NCBI RefSeq assembly: GCF_000255295.1
Contig: NC_017030.1
Coordinates: forward strand, 9,088,328-9,152,327
Direction: 5' to 3'
DNA length: 64,000 nucleotides
Source of the DNA: Corallococcus coralloides DSM 2259
Lineage (GTDB): Bacteria > Myxococcota > Myxococcia > Myxococcales > Myxococcaceae
Under the pieces are notes generated by a model, which ran no database searches, was not told the origin of the DNA, and worked only from the letters and a program-made list of their open reading frames with translations. The translations under genes were made by a program, and so were the position numbers. Below, piece after piece: positions 37,044 to 45,064 of the stretch. The first letter of the stretch is position 1. Every line of letters begins with the position of its first letter.

Positions 37044-37609
37044 TCAAGCCCTTCGACCTGATGGATGTGCTCGGGCGGATCCTGCTCGACGATGCCCCGA
37101 AGACTCCTGGAAGCGAGGAGGCCATCCGCACCGCTGCGGCTGCCCTCCAATTCATCGACGCGACAGGGCAGGTCGCCGATTTCGAGGACTACGTCCGGAA
37201 CCTTGAAGCCTACGCGCCGCCTCTTGCCATTGCCCGATTCGACACCCGACAGGATGCCGATGCATGGCTGATGGCACAGAAACGTCCGCCGTTGTTTGCC
37301 TCCATCCTGGTGGCGGATGAGTACTTCTCCGTCTTCTTTAATCCCACGAGCGGGTGGAAGGGCCTGGGTCGTCAGCCTCGCCTTGAGTTCTATCTCCAGG
37401 AAATGGCTGACCAGAGGCTCACGCCCTCGGGCCTGTCCTTCGCCACGAAGACGGAGGCGGAGGCGTGGATGAACCAGCAGCCCACGCCCCCCCAGCAGGT
37501 GGTCATCGACATCGCGGGGGCGCCGTATCTGGCCGCCTACCACCACCGCATCGACTACCGCGTCCTCTATCCCCTGCCCGCCCCCACGCCTCCGTCGCAG
37601 GAGACGTGA
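37040..37609 (+). CDS. Hypothetical protein with internal duplication, 189 aa
   Basis: Soluble, no signal peptide. ATG overlaps the stop of the interrupted lipoprotein gene (ATGA), so it is its partner. It contains two related segments, DTRQDADAWLMAQKRPPLFA and ATKTEAEAWMNQQPTPPQQV, each followed by a beta strand pattern, pointing to a duplicated small domain. The context (cytosolic protein coupled to an exported lipoprotein) would suit an immunity or chaperone role, but nothing proves it. Confidence 0.7.
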   Translation: MIKPFDLMDVLGRILLDDAPKTPGSEEAIRTAAAALQFIDATGQVADFEDYVRNLEAYAPPLAIARFDTRQDADAWLMAQKRPPLFASILVADEYFSVFFNPTSGWKGLGRQPRLEFYLQEMADQRLTPSGLSFATKTEAEAWMNQQPTPPQQVVIDIAGAPYLAAYHHRIDYRVLYPLPAPTPPSQET

Positions 37610-37626
37610 AGGCGGCACGGTGAGGG

Positions 37627-38283
37627 CTACAGCCGGAACTGCACGCGCACGCCCGGCTGGATCCAGACGTGGATCTGCTTCTCGTCGTCGGAGAGGTCGT
37701 TGCTGATCTCCGCGGCATTGCCCAAGCGGATCGCGCCCTTGTTGTACTGCCCCACGGACGCGGAGATGTAGGGCCCCACCGCGATGGAGCGGGTGAGCTG
37801 GAGGTCCACGCCGAAGTGGGCGTGGCCCAGGTCATAGCCCTCGAGCTTGAACCAGGAGTTCCCCGCCCCTTCGCCCACTTCCAGCGAGCCGATTTCATAG
37901 CCCACGCCCACTCCCACCCACGGCGAGACGAAGCCGTCCGGCCGGAAGTGGTAGTCCAGGTCGATGCCGAAGCGCAGGACCTTGCTCTTGCAGTCCACGC
38001 CGTCCGCGCACGCGTCACCGGGACCGGAGCCGATGCCGTACTGGAAATAGCCGCCCAGCGAGAGCTGCCGGTTGAAGAAGTAGGAGACGTCCACCTGCGG
38101 CGCCACGGTGCTGCCGAACGTGTCCTTCAGCGAGAGGTCCGTGCCGGAGTCGCCCACCGGAATGCCGAAGGCGCCGCGCACGCCCAGCGCGAGCCCGGAG
38201 TTCGAGGGTTCCTGCGCCGCCGCAGGCAACGCGCCCAGGCAGGAGGTCAGCGCCAGCGATGCGATGAAGTGTCGAGCAGTCAT
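37627..38283 (-). CDS. Outer-membrane beta-barrel protein
   Basis: 218 aa. Signal peptide MTARHFIASLALTSCLGALPAAAQ, then alternating beta strands with aromatic girdles (LALGVRGAFGIPVG, VAPQVDVSYFFNRQLSLGGYFQYG, WVGVGVGYEIGSLEVG) and a C-terminal strand ending in Leu (IQPGVRVQFRL), as in OmpA/OmpW-type eight-strand barrels. One Cys pair (DACADGVDCKS) sits in a loop. Convergent with the preceding gene. ATG 38283 begins the signal peptide. Confidence 0.78.
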   Translation of the reverse strand: MTARHFIASLALTSCLGALPAAAQEPSNSGLALGVRGAFGIPVGDSGTDLSLKDTFGSTVAPQVDVSYFFNRQLSLGGYFQYGIGSGPGDACADGVDCKSKVLRFGIDLDYHFRPDGFVSPWVGVGVGYEIGSLEVGEGAGNSWFKLEGYDLGHAHFGVDLQLTRSIAVGPYISASVGQYNKGAIRLGNAAEISNDLSDDEKQIHVWIQPGVRVQFRL

Positions 38284-38488
38284 GTCATCCAGGGTGAAGG
38301 GGCCGTCATCCGACGGCGTTGGGTGTTGGGGCACGTACTGCAAGCCCACGGCCAGGGTTCACTGGATGCGGGCACCCGGGCTTCGCACGTCGCGAGGGGT
38401 TGGAACAGCACTGAAGCGCGACAGGAATGTCAGTCTTTCGTTACAGGTCATGGCAGGTTCGCACCGTGCCAGAGCCCTGGAGCAAGCC

Positions 38489-39178
38489 ATGTCCTTCCTG
38501 CCGACCGAAGACTCCGACATCGTCCGCTGGCTGCGCGCCGAGCGCGAGGCCCGTGGGCTGGCCCGCATCGAGCTGTCCGCTTCGTTGAAGCATCAAGGAG
38601 AGCTGCTGGACGACACGTTGCTCTTCACGGCGCCGGACGGAGCGCTGACGTTCGGTTCGCTGACAGAGGCGCCGCGCGCCCAGGTCCAGGGACTGATGCG
38701 GCGGCATCACGCGTCAGCGCCCGGGCTGGGAGACCTCGCGCTGTCCATCGTCTGCGACGCGCACGCGGCGCCGCGCATCCAGATGACGAACGCGGCCACG
38801 CGAGAGCATGACGCGAAGGAGCAGGCCCGCGCGGAGGCCCACTTCGATTCACGGAGGTACGGGCGCGCGCTGGCGCAGCGGGTGGCGGAGCTGCTGGACG
38901 CGGGAGCGGACCTGTCCATCACTGTCGACCCGCGCGAGGGCGTGTCCCGCGCGCTGTGGCGGTCCGGGGATGGCACGTACGCGCAGGGGCTGCGGTACAT
39001 CCAGGGAGACTCCCAGCCGAAGCGGACCTTCACGTCGAGGGAGGAGCTCAGCCGCTGGCTGGCGGAGCAGAGCGACGAGTCCCTGGCGAAGGAGGACTTC
39101 CCGGACGACCCTCGCATGTGGGGAGTGGCGACGTTCAACCGCGAGTTCTTCGCGCGGAAGACGGGCCGGCGGTCTTAG
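38489..39178 (+). CDS. Hypothetical protein, 229 aa
   Basis: No family recognised. Soluble, mixed alpha/beta, charged, with no signal peptide. GGAG lies 7 nt upstream of ATG 38489. A palindromic hairpin terminator follows the stop by 14 nt, marking a single-gene unit. Confidence 0.65.
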   Translation: MSFLPTEDSDIVRWLRAEREARGLARIELSASLKHQGELLDDTLLFTAPDGALTFGSLTEAPRAQVQGLMRRHHASAPGLGDLALSIVCDAHAAPRIQMTNAATREHDAKEQARAEAHFDSRRYGRALAQRVAELLDAGADLSITVDPREGVSRALWRSGDGTYAQGLRYIQGDSQPKRTFTSREELSRWLAEQSDESLAKEDFPDDPRMWGVATFNREFFARKTGRRS

Positions 39179-39191
39179 CGGCATCCACACG

Positions 39192-39217
39192 AACCTGTCC
39201 GACAGTCGGACAGGTTT
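39192..39217 (+). terminator. Palindromic hairpin terminator
   Basis: AACCTGTCCGA (39192-39202) and TCGGACAGGTT (39206-39216) form a perfect 11-bp stem with a 3-nt loop, followed by T residues. The core TGTCCG/CGGACA half-sites recur at 43,321. Confidence 0.65.
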
Positions 39218-39290
39218 GGACGGCCTCGACTGGCCCTCCCTTCAGCAGTGCGCCCCAGTGCCGCCCTGGAACCTTGCGGCTCCTGAACGA

Positions 39291-39827
39291 ATGAACGTCA
39301 CCATGCGCAAGGCACTCCTGCTCTCAGGGCTCATCGCATTGACTGGCGGATGCGTTCGGCACAAACCCTCATGGACTGGGGAAGTGCAGTGGCCGGATGA
39401 ACGTTCCTCGGCCTCCGTCCTCCCCTTCACCGAAGCGGGTGCCGCAGTGGCTGCGGCAGGAGCGCTGCGGGAAGTCATCCGGACCAATCCCCATCCGCAG
39501 CTGTTCCATGGCTGCACGAGCCCGGAACAGGGACTCGATATCGCTGTCTTCACCGGACCGACCACCGGCCTGTACTACGTCGCTGTGGAACAGCGGTTCA
39601 GCCGGTGTGGTGGTCCCAATGGCCGGGTCCTCGACTGGTGGCAGGTCTACGCGGTCACCCCCCAAGGCGAGGTGGTAGCGAAGGCCCCGCGAACACCCGA
39701 CGTCCCCATGGAGGTGCAGCCTGACGCAGCAGAAGCCCCCGCCGACAGTCCTGCTCCGCCCACCGAGGAGCAGGTGCCATCTCCTCTTCGCGGAGCACCT
39801 CCAGCCGAAAACACGAAAGCCGAGTAG
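39291..39827 (+). CDS. Hypothetical lipoprotein of kinase cassette, 178 aa
   Basis: Lipobox LTGGCVR after a short signal (MRKALLLSGLIA). The mature part has two Cys (FHGCTS, RCGGPNG) likely to pair, a beta-rich core (GLYYVAVEQRFSRC, VLDWWQVYAV) and a Pro/Ala/Glu-rich tail. I see no named family. It precedes the DUF2381/kinase pair in the same direction and may form one unit. ATG 39303 is an alternative start. Confidence 0.72.
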   Translation: MNVTMRKALLLSGLIALTGGCVRHKPSWTGEVQWPDERSSASVLPFTEAGAAVAAAGALREVIRTNPHPQLFHGCTSPEQGLDIAVFTGPTTGLYYVAVEQRFSRCGGPNGRVLDWWQVYAVTPQGEVVAKAPRTPDVPMEVQPDAAEAPADSPAPPTEEQVPSPLRGAPPAENTKAE

Positions 39828-39962
39828 GGCTTTCCCCATGCAATCCTTGAGGTAGGCTGGGTTTTCCTTGTCCAGCCGCCGCAGCCAGGGCTTTCCAGGC
39901 CCCGTGCATTCTCATGCGTGTCACCCCTATCTGTTAGGTTTGAAGGATGGAGGTGACCCGTG

Positions 39963-40892
39963 ATGTCGCTGTCCACTTCGGTCATTCCCCTGGTGCTGAC
40001 GGTCCTGCTGGGCACCACGGCGGTGGCGCAGTCCCGCACTCCCTTGGTCAGGGAGCGCAAGGCCCGGCAGCTCACGCTGCACGCGGAGGAACCGCCGGTG
40101 CTGCTTCCGCTGCATGTCGCGGCCCATGAGGTGACCACCGTCACCTTCGATGCGCCCATCGTTCCGGAGTCCGTGGACCGGAGCGTGCTCGCGCCCTTCT
40201 TCTCCCGCGTGTCGGTGCATGAGGACGTGCTCGTCCTCAAGGCGTCCATGGACGTTCCCGTTGGGAAGGAGCCTGTGATCACCGTGCGCTTCGCGGGCGC
40301 TGGCATTCCGGCGCAGGTGGGCTTCGTGCTCACGACCGTGGCGGCGGAGGTGGACTCCCAGGTGGAGGTGTTCCGGCAGGGACGCACCGCGCAGGACTTG
40401 GGGAAGGAACTCGCGGACCTGCGGGCCCGTTGCGCGGTCACCGAGGCGGGGCTCGCGACACTGCGTGCGCAGTGCGCGCTGCGTGGACTGGGCGGCGCGG
40501 TGTTGATGGGGGATGTCACCCGGGAAGGTGTCACCGTGGACTACTTGCCGGAGCTTCCCGTGAGCATGGGCATGACCGCCATAGGTCCCCACGTGCTCTA
40601 CCGCTCGGCGAGCACCCGAGCCCTGTCGACATCGCTGCTCAATCCCGAGGGTTCAGCCCCCTGGACCCCTGGCTTCGCACGGATGACGCCGCGCGGCCCC
40701 AACGTCCACGGGATGCCGGTCCGTGAGCTTCCCCTGCTCATGCAGGTCAAGCAGCTGGCTCCCGGGGCTCGAGCCACCGTGGTGGTGGAGTGGCGCGCGC
40801 TTCCGGAGCTGCCCGTGGGCACGCACTTCACCTTGGAGCTGCTGGACGCGAAGGGCGAACGCGGCGTCCGCTGGGAACAAGGGGTGCCATGA
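39963..40892 (+). CDS. DUF2381 (TIGR02268) myxobacterial protein
   Basis: 309 aa. Signal peptide ending LGTTAVAQ, then the family pattern: REKARQLTLH-like opening (RERKARQLTLH), VTTVTFDAPI, a central helical segment (DLGKELADLRARCAVTEAGLATL), and a C-terminal beta domain (LAPGARATVVVEWRAL). The family is known as a paralogous set in Myxococcus, typically next to a kinase as here, and probably forms a periplasmic sensor or partner. GGAGG precedes ATG 39963. Stop overlaps the kinase ATG (ATGA). Confidence 0.82.
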   Translation: MSLSTSVIPLVLTVLLGTTAVAQSRTPLVRERKARQLTLHAEEPPVLLPLHVAAHEVTTVTFDAPIVPESVDRSVLAPFFSRVSVHEDVLVLKASMDVPVGKEPVITVRFAGAGIPAQVGFVLTTVAAEVDSQVEVFRQGRTAQDLGKELADLRARCAVTEAGLATLRAQCALRGLGGAVLMGDVTREGVTVDYLPELPVSMGMTAIGPHVLYRSASTRALSTSLLNPEGSAPWTPGFARMTPRGPNVHGMPVRELPLLMQVKQLAPGARATVVVEWRALPELPVGTHFTLELLDAKGERGVRWEQGVP

Positions 40893-42826
40893 GTCCACAT
40901 GAGACAACGCCCGGCGAGCACGCGGGGCGCATGCGTCACGCATCCACGAAACCTGCCCAGAAGGCCTTCCGCCCTGCCCCGCCTTCCGTTCGGCTGATGG
41001 TGGTGGACGCGCTTGCCGCTGGCACCCTCATCGGCCCCTGGTGCGTCCTCCAACGCGTAGCTTCAGGCGGATACGGCACGGTCTACGTCGTTCAGGCGAA
41101 ACACCGACCTCGTGGCAGGCAGTACGCCCTGAAGCTGGCGCGACAGCCCGACAGTCCCTGGTTCTCACGCGAGGCGGAGGTGCTGTCCCGCCTGCGGCAT
41201 CCGGGAGTGCCTCGCTTCGTTGCCGCGGGAAACTGGCAACCGGACTCCGGGAGCTACCCCTTCCTGGTCATGGAGCACGTGGAAGGTGAGTCGCTTTATG
41301 CGTGGGCCCGCGCTCGCAACCCCACGGCTCGGGAGGTGGGCACATTGTTCATGCAGGCCGCGGAGGTCCTGGCCTTCGCGCACCAACGTGGCGTCCTGCA
41401 CCGTGACTTCAAGGGAGATAACATCCGCGTCCAGCCCGGCGGACGGCTCACCCTGCTGGATTGGGGGGCGGGCTGGCATCCCGAGGCGGAGCCGCTGACC
41501 GGAACGGGGCAGCCTCCTCCCGGCACGGCGCTCTACGCCAGTCCACAGCTCCACCGCTGGCGGATGGAAGCGCCTTCAAGACAGGCACGCGAATCTCTTC
41601 GCTACAGCGTGACGGATGAACTGTACGCGGTGGGCGTCACCTTCCATCGGGTGCTGACAGACGCCTATCCAGCGCTCCCGCAGGCGGGAGAGGGATGGGC
41701 ACGCGCATGGCCCAACCCGCGTGTGCCGGAAGCGCTGGCATCGCTCGTCACGCGCCTGCTCGCATTCTCACCCGAGGCACGGCCTCCGAGCGCATCCTCG
41801 TTGGCCTCCGAACTGCATCAGGTCCTGGCCCATGCGGATCCAACCTGGGACCTGCCCCTGTTCGACTGGGCCATGCCGCCCTCTGCATCTTCACGCACGA
41901 CGCAGGAGGCGCCCGGGATGGCGGGGCCCGTGGCTCCAGGACAGGAGGTGCCGCTCCAGCACGCACACCTCCAGCGCCTGGACCGGCTCCAACGCCTTCG
42001 CGAAGCACGCGAACTGCGTCGCCGTGTCCCCGGGCAGGTCGCCCGGGTGGAAGCCCGGGCCATCATCGCCGCGAACAGGGCGCGCCGCCGACAGATGCTG
42101 CGGCCCCTGTTGCGCTGGGCAGCCGCGGGAGTCGCTGGTGTACTGGCCCTCGTATCGCTGGTCTGGAGCCTGGGGGTCTTCTCGAAGTCCGACATCCACG
42201 TGCCGGAGCGGTCCTCCACGCCTCGCGTGGCGCGAGTGCCCGGGCCCGACCAAGCTGCCGCGTCCGGAGCGGCCCTTCCCTTCCCTGCGCCGCTTCCGCT
42301 GGAGAAGGAAGCCATGAGCATCCCCTTGAAGCAGGACCGCCCGGTTCGCGGCCGCTCGCTGGCGCGAGACTGCACGTTGGCCGTCGGCGCGGCATCGACC
42401 CTCATCGCTTGCGCGGGTGCGCAGGTGATGCCCAAGCCCCAACGCTGCTCCACGGAGGCACTGGAAGCGATGAAGGCGCTGAATCTTCGGCGGGATGGAA
42501 AGGCAGCCATCACGCTCGACATCCGCTATCCCTTCCGTCCGGACGCCATCCTGGCCACCGTGGGCGACGGAGACATCGTCAGCGTCCTGGAGGAAAAGCA
42601 CGGCGGGCTTCCGGAAGGGACCCTGCTCTATGGACGGCTGTGGACGGGGGGCGAGGAGGTGATGGGCCGCTACACACGAGCGGAGACGCCTGACGGCCGC
42701 ACCTACCCGGTCTGCTTCGTCCTCGGAAACAGTGACGGCCGGTGGCCGAAGGCCCCGGGCTCCAAGTCTGGCGCCGTCGTCCTGCCTCGAAACGTGGGCT
42801 ACACCGTGGTGGACGCGTTCCCCTAG
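40889..42826 (+). CDS. Membrane serine/threonine kinase with extracytoplasmic domain
   Basis: 645 aa. Cytosolic kinase domain: loop ASGGYGTV (58-65), Lys82, HRDFKGDN (171-178), then DWG (191-193) in place of DFG, and GTALYASPQ. A membrane helix spans ~406-430. The outer part (~430-645) has Cys residues and an alpha/beta domain with no name I recognise (AITLDIRYPFRPDAILATV). The HRDFKGDN/DWG variant is seen in a myxobacterial kinase group found next to DUF2381. Metal-binding Asp is kept, so it may be active. Translationally coupled to the DUF2381 gene. Confidence 0.85.
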   Translation: MSPHETTPGEHAGRMRHASTKPAQKAFRPAPPSVRLMVVDALAAGTLIGPWCVLQRVASGGYGTVYVVQAKHRPRGRQYALKLARQPDSPWFSREAEVLSRLRHPGVPRFVAAGNWQPDSGSYPFLVMEHVEGESLYAWARARNPTAREVGTLFMQAAEVLAFAHQRGVLHRDFKGDNIRVQPGGRLTLLDWGAGWHPEAEPLTGTGQPPPGTALYASPQLHRWRMEAPSRQARESLRYSVTDELYAVGVTFHRVLTDAYPALPQAGEGWARAWPNPRVPEALASLVTRLLAFSPEARPPSASSLASELHQVLAHADPTWDLPLFDWAMPPSASSRTTQEAPGMAGPVAPGQEVPLQHAHLQRLDRLQRLREARELRRRVPGQVARVEARAIIAANRARRRQMLRPLLRWAAAGVAGVLALVSLVWSLGVFSKSDIHVPERSSTPRVARVPGPDQAAASGAALPFPAPLPLEKEAMSIPLKQDRPVRGRSLARDCTLAVGAASTLIACAGAQVMPKPQRCSTEALEAMKALNLRRDGKAAITLDIRYPFRPDAILATVGDGDIVSVLEEKHGGLPEGTLLYGRLWTGGEEVMGRYTRAETPDGRTYPVCFVLGNSDGRWPKAPGSKSGAVVLPRNVGYTVVDAFP

Positions 42827-42865
42827 CGGCCCTCGCGGCCATGCGCCTGCGGTAAGACCTGGAGG

Positions 42866-43135
42866 ATGAGCCACTTCCTGGCGAACGAAGCGCTCCGCTC
42901 CGTCGTGCTCTACCACCCCAAGCCCACCGAGGGCTGGCGCTACGCCGTCTACACCCGGAAGGGTGGCATCCTGGATGGAAGGCTGCTCGACAGCACGCCT
43001 TCCACTTCATTCGACGAGGCCCAGGCCCGGATGGAGCAGAAGCTGGTGGAGCTCTTCGGCCGCCCCTCCACGCTCCGATGGGAGGAAACCTCACCGGGAT
43101 GGTGGACGGGAGAAGCGCTGGACGGCGAAGCGTGA
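42866..43135 (+). CDS. Small hypothetical protein, 89 aa
   Basis: No family recognised. Alpha/beta composition with a Trp-rich end (LRWEETSPGWWTGEAL). GGAGG directly abuts the ATG, an unusually short spacing, so translation may be weak or the start may differ. It follows the kinase by 39 nt in the same direction. Confidence 0.5.
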   Translation: MSHFLANEALRSVVLYHPKPTEGWRYAVYTRKGGILDGRLLDSTPSTSFDEAQARMEQKLVELFGRPSTLRWEETSPGWWTGEALDGEA

Positions 43136-43263
43136 GCGGTCCACGCAGCGCGGCGCCAACAGGTCAAGGAGCGCCAGCAGACGTGCCCCACCTGTGAGAC
43201 GTCCTTGCCTGCGAGCACCGAGCGCCTTACTTTTCGAGCAGGTCGCTAGACCGCCCTCTATTC

Positions 43264-43321
43264 GGAGGCCGTCCCCATCCGGGAGTCGTTCATCCCCTTG
43301 GGTCTCGGCCTCCATTTTTTT
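43264..43321 (+). terminator. Large-loop intrinsic terminator with T7
   Basis: GGAGGCCG (43264-43271) pairs with CGGCCTCC (43306-43313), followed by A and seven Ts. The 34-nt loop is long for a simple terminator, so the stem may enclose another small structure. It would end transcripts of the 39-43 kb block. Confidence 0.5.
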
Positions 43322-43375
43322 GTCCGCGGACAGGGTGACGGCTTCCGCCTCCCCTGCTTCCGCGAACCTCCCCCG

Positions 43376-43422
43376 CGCTCGATGCAGGATTCGAACCTGC
43401 GGCCTCTGGCTCCGAAGGCCAC
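43376..43422 (-). other. 3' half of a tRNA-Arg (tRNA remnant, att-like)
   Basis: On the minus strand: an anticodon arm (17 nt, loop CTTCGGA, anticodon would be TCG, four of five stem pairs), a 5-nt variable loop, a perfect T-arm (GCAGG-TTCGAAT-CCTGC, 43384-43400), then the 7-nt acceptor 3' strand ATCGAGC and discriminator G. The 5' half (acceptor GCTCGAT and a D-arm) is absent in the 50 nt upstream, and CCA is not encoded. This is the usual footprint left by integration into the 3' end of a tRNA gene. Confidence 0.65.
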
Positions 43423-43565
43423 CCCCAATTCGCAACCATCTCCAGGCCCGGGTTCAATAAAACGCGCGCCGTGCGTGTGGGGACGACCCGGATTTCGGGG
43501 TCATTTCGTATCTCATTTCCAGAAGGGGCCCGGCCGGGCGCCTCCCATGACACGGAGCCTTCCTC

Positions 43566-44264
43566 GTGCTGCCAGGAACAGAGCGGTCAGTCTTGGAGGC
43601 CTTCCGCCGGGGTGACACCGCCGTGCTCACCCAGGTCTACCGCACCTATTCGCCTGAAGTGCTGCGCTACCTGTCCCGGCGCTTCTCCGTCCATTCGGAG
43701 ACCGGCACCCGCTCCGTCGCGCTCACGCCCCTGGACCTGGACGCCGCCCATCAGGAGACCTTCGTGCGGGCCTTCCGCCCCCACATGCGCCAGGCCTACG
43801 ACGGCGTGCGCCCCTACCTGGGCTTCCTGCTCACCGTCGCCCGCTCCACCGCCATCGACCTGATGCGCGCCTCCGGCCGCGTGGCCCGGGAGGCCATCCC
43901 CCTGGATGACGCGCCGGAGCTCACCCATGCCCCCACCGAGGGCAAGAGCCCGGAGGAGGAAGCCCTGGGCGCGGAGGTCCGCTCCATCGTGCGCCGCTTC
44001 CTGGAGGCCCTGCCCGACGAAGGGCGCGCCCTGGCCCAGCTGCGCTTCATGGACGGCCTGTCCCAGGAGTCCGCCGCCGACCAGCTCCAGCTCACCCGCG
44101 GCGAGGTGCGGGTGCGCGAGCGCCGCCTGCGGTTGCAGTTCACCGAACACCTGAAGGACTCGGGCTGGCTGGACAGCGATGTCGTGCCGGGACGCCTGCA
44201 ATTGGGCGCCCTGCTCGCCACCCTGGCCCTGCTGTGCGCCATCCCATTCGGGAGCCTCCCATGA
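43566..44264 (+). CDS. ECF-type RNA polymerase sigma factor with C-terminal membrane helix
   Basis: 232 aa. Region 2 (LTQVYRTYSPEVLRYLSRRF, HQETFVRAF..., YLGFLLTVARSTAIDLMR) and region 4 (LEALPDEGRALAQLRFMDGLSQESAADQLQLTRGEVRVRERRLR) are both present. The last ~22 residues (LQLGALLATLALLCAIPFGS) are a predicted membrane helix, absent from normal ECF factors. GTG 43566 has GGAG at 8 nt. The stop overlaps the anti-sigma ATG. It probably directs transcription of this operon, tethered at the membrane until released; that last point is inference. Confidence 0.88.
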   Translation: MLPGTERSVLEAFRRGDTAVLTQVYRTYSPEVLRYLSRRFSVHSETGTRSVALTPLDLDAAHQETFVRAFRPHMRQAYDGVRPYLGFLLTVARSTAIDLMRASGRVAREAIPLDDAPELTHAPTEGKSPEEEALGAEVRSIVRRFLEALPDEGRALAQLRFMDGLSQESAADQLQLTRGEVRVRERRLRLQFTEHLKDSGWLDSDVVPGRLQLGALLATLALLCAIPFGSLP

Positions 44265-45064
44265 AGTGGTACGAGCGACATGTGGACGCGGGACTGACGC
44301 GCTGGTCCCTGGGGGAGCTGTCCGCCCCCGAATCCTCGCGGCTCTTGCGCCACGCCCACGCCTGCGCCCGCTGCGGCGCCCGCTACGACAAGTGGGCCCG
44401 CGCCCACCGCGTCTTCGAGTCCGGCCAGACGGACACCCCCACCTCCACGGAGCTGGAGACCCTCACCGCCGCGGGGCTCGAAGCCGCCCTCAACGCCGCC
44501 TCGCCCCCGGACGCCGCTCCCGCCCGGTGGCCCACCCTGGCGGTGCTCGGCGCCACGCTCGCGGCCCTGTTCCTCGCGGTGGTGGTGACGCCCACGTCCG
44601 TTGGTCCCTCCGCCCCCACCGACCCCACCGAGCCCGAGTTCAGCGTCCGGGGGGCCGTGCATGACCCGGCGGTCCTGCCCGCCGTCCCGGTGGCCCAGGC
44701 CGTCCTGCGCGTCTTCTGCGCGAAGCCCGGCCAGTCGCTGCACGAGCTGCGCGCCGGGGCCGCGTGCACCCCGGGCGGCACGCTGGCCTTCGCGGCCGGT
44801 GCCCGTCCGCCCTACACCCACGTCGCGGTGCGCGTGCGCGCCGGCGGCCACGAAGAGGTCAACGGCCCCTTCCCGCTCAGCGGCAAGGCCGGCGAGGAGC
44901 GCCCGCTGGAGCTGACGGTCGCGCTGCCCGCGGGGTCCGATATGGCGGAGGTCACCGCCACGTTCTCAGAGCACCCGGACGCCACCCTGGCGGCCCTCCG
45001 TCAGGGCACGACGGAGGGGGTGGTGGTGCTCAGGCAGGAGGTCCGGGTAAAGGATTCTCCATGA
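44261..45064 (+). CDS. Anti-sigma factor with zinc-finger (ZAS-like) motif
   Basis: 267 aa. The cytosolic N-terminus carries His31-x3-Cys35-x2-Cys38 (HAHACARC), the ZAS motif of zinc anti-sigma factors. A membrane helix follows at 91-110 (TLAVLGATLAALFLAVVV), then a ~150-residue extracytoplasmic beta-rich domain with two Cys (VFCAKPG, AACTPGG). It would hold the upstream sigma factor at the membrane and respond to an envelope signal. The start overlaps the sigma gene (ATGA), and the stop overlaps the caspase gene (ATGA). Confidence 0.85.
   Translation: MKWYERHVDAGLTRWSLGELSAPESSRLLRHAHACARCGARYDKWARAHRVFESGQTDTPTSTELETLTAAGLEAALNAASPPDAAPARWPTLAVLGATLAALFLAVVVTPTSVGPSAPTDPTEPEFSVRGAVHDPAVLPAVPVAQAVLRVFCAKPGQSLHELRAGAACTPGGTLAFAAGARPPYTHVAVRVRAGGHEEVNGPFPLSGKAGEERPLELTVALPAGSDMAEVTATFSEHPDATLAALRQGTTEGVVVLRQEVRVKDSP

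Larger units (their letters stand above)
43136..43565. other. 430-nt gene-free region with terminator, palindrome and tRNA remnant
   Basis: No convincing gene. From left to right it holds a large-loop terminator (43264-43321), a 12-bp perfect palindrome TGTCCGCGGACA (43321-43332) and the 3' half of a tRNA (43376-43422, minus strand). This combination suggests the scar of an integration event. Confidence 0.6.

Noticed and set aside
43376-43475. A complete tRNA gene
   Set aside because: The T-arm, variable loop and anticodon arm fit, but no acceptor 5' strand or D-arm could be found upstream, so only a 3' remnant is reported.
36360-43565. A prophage or integrated plasmid
   Set aside because: No integrase, capsid, portal, terminase or replication gene was found; only the tRNA remnant and palindromes point to past integration.
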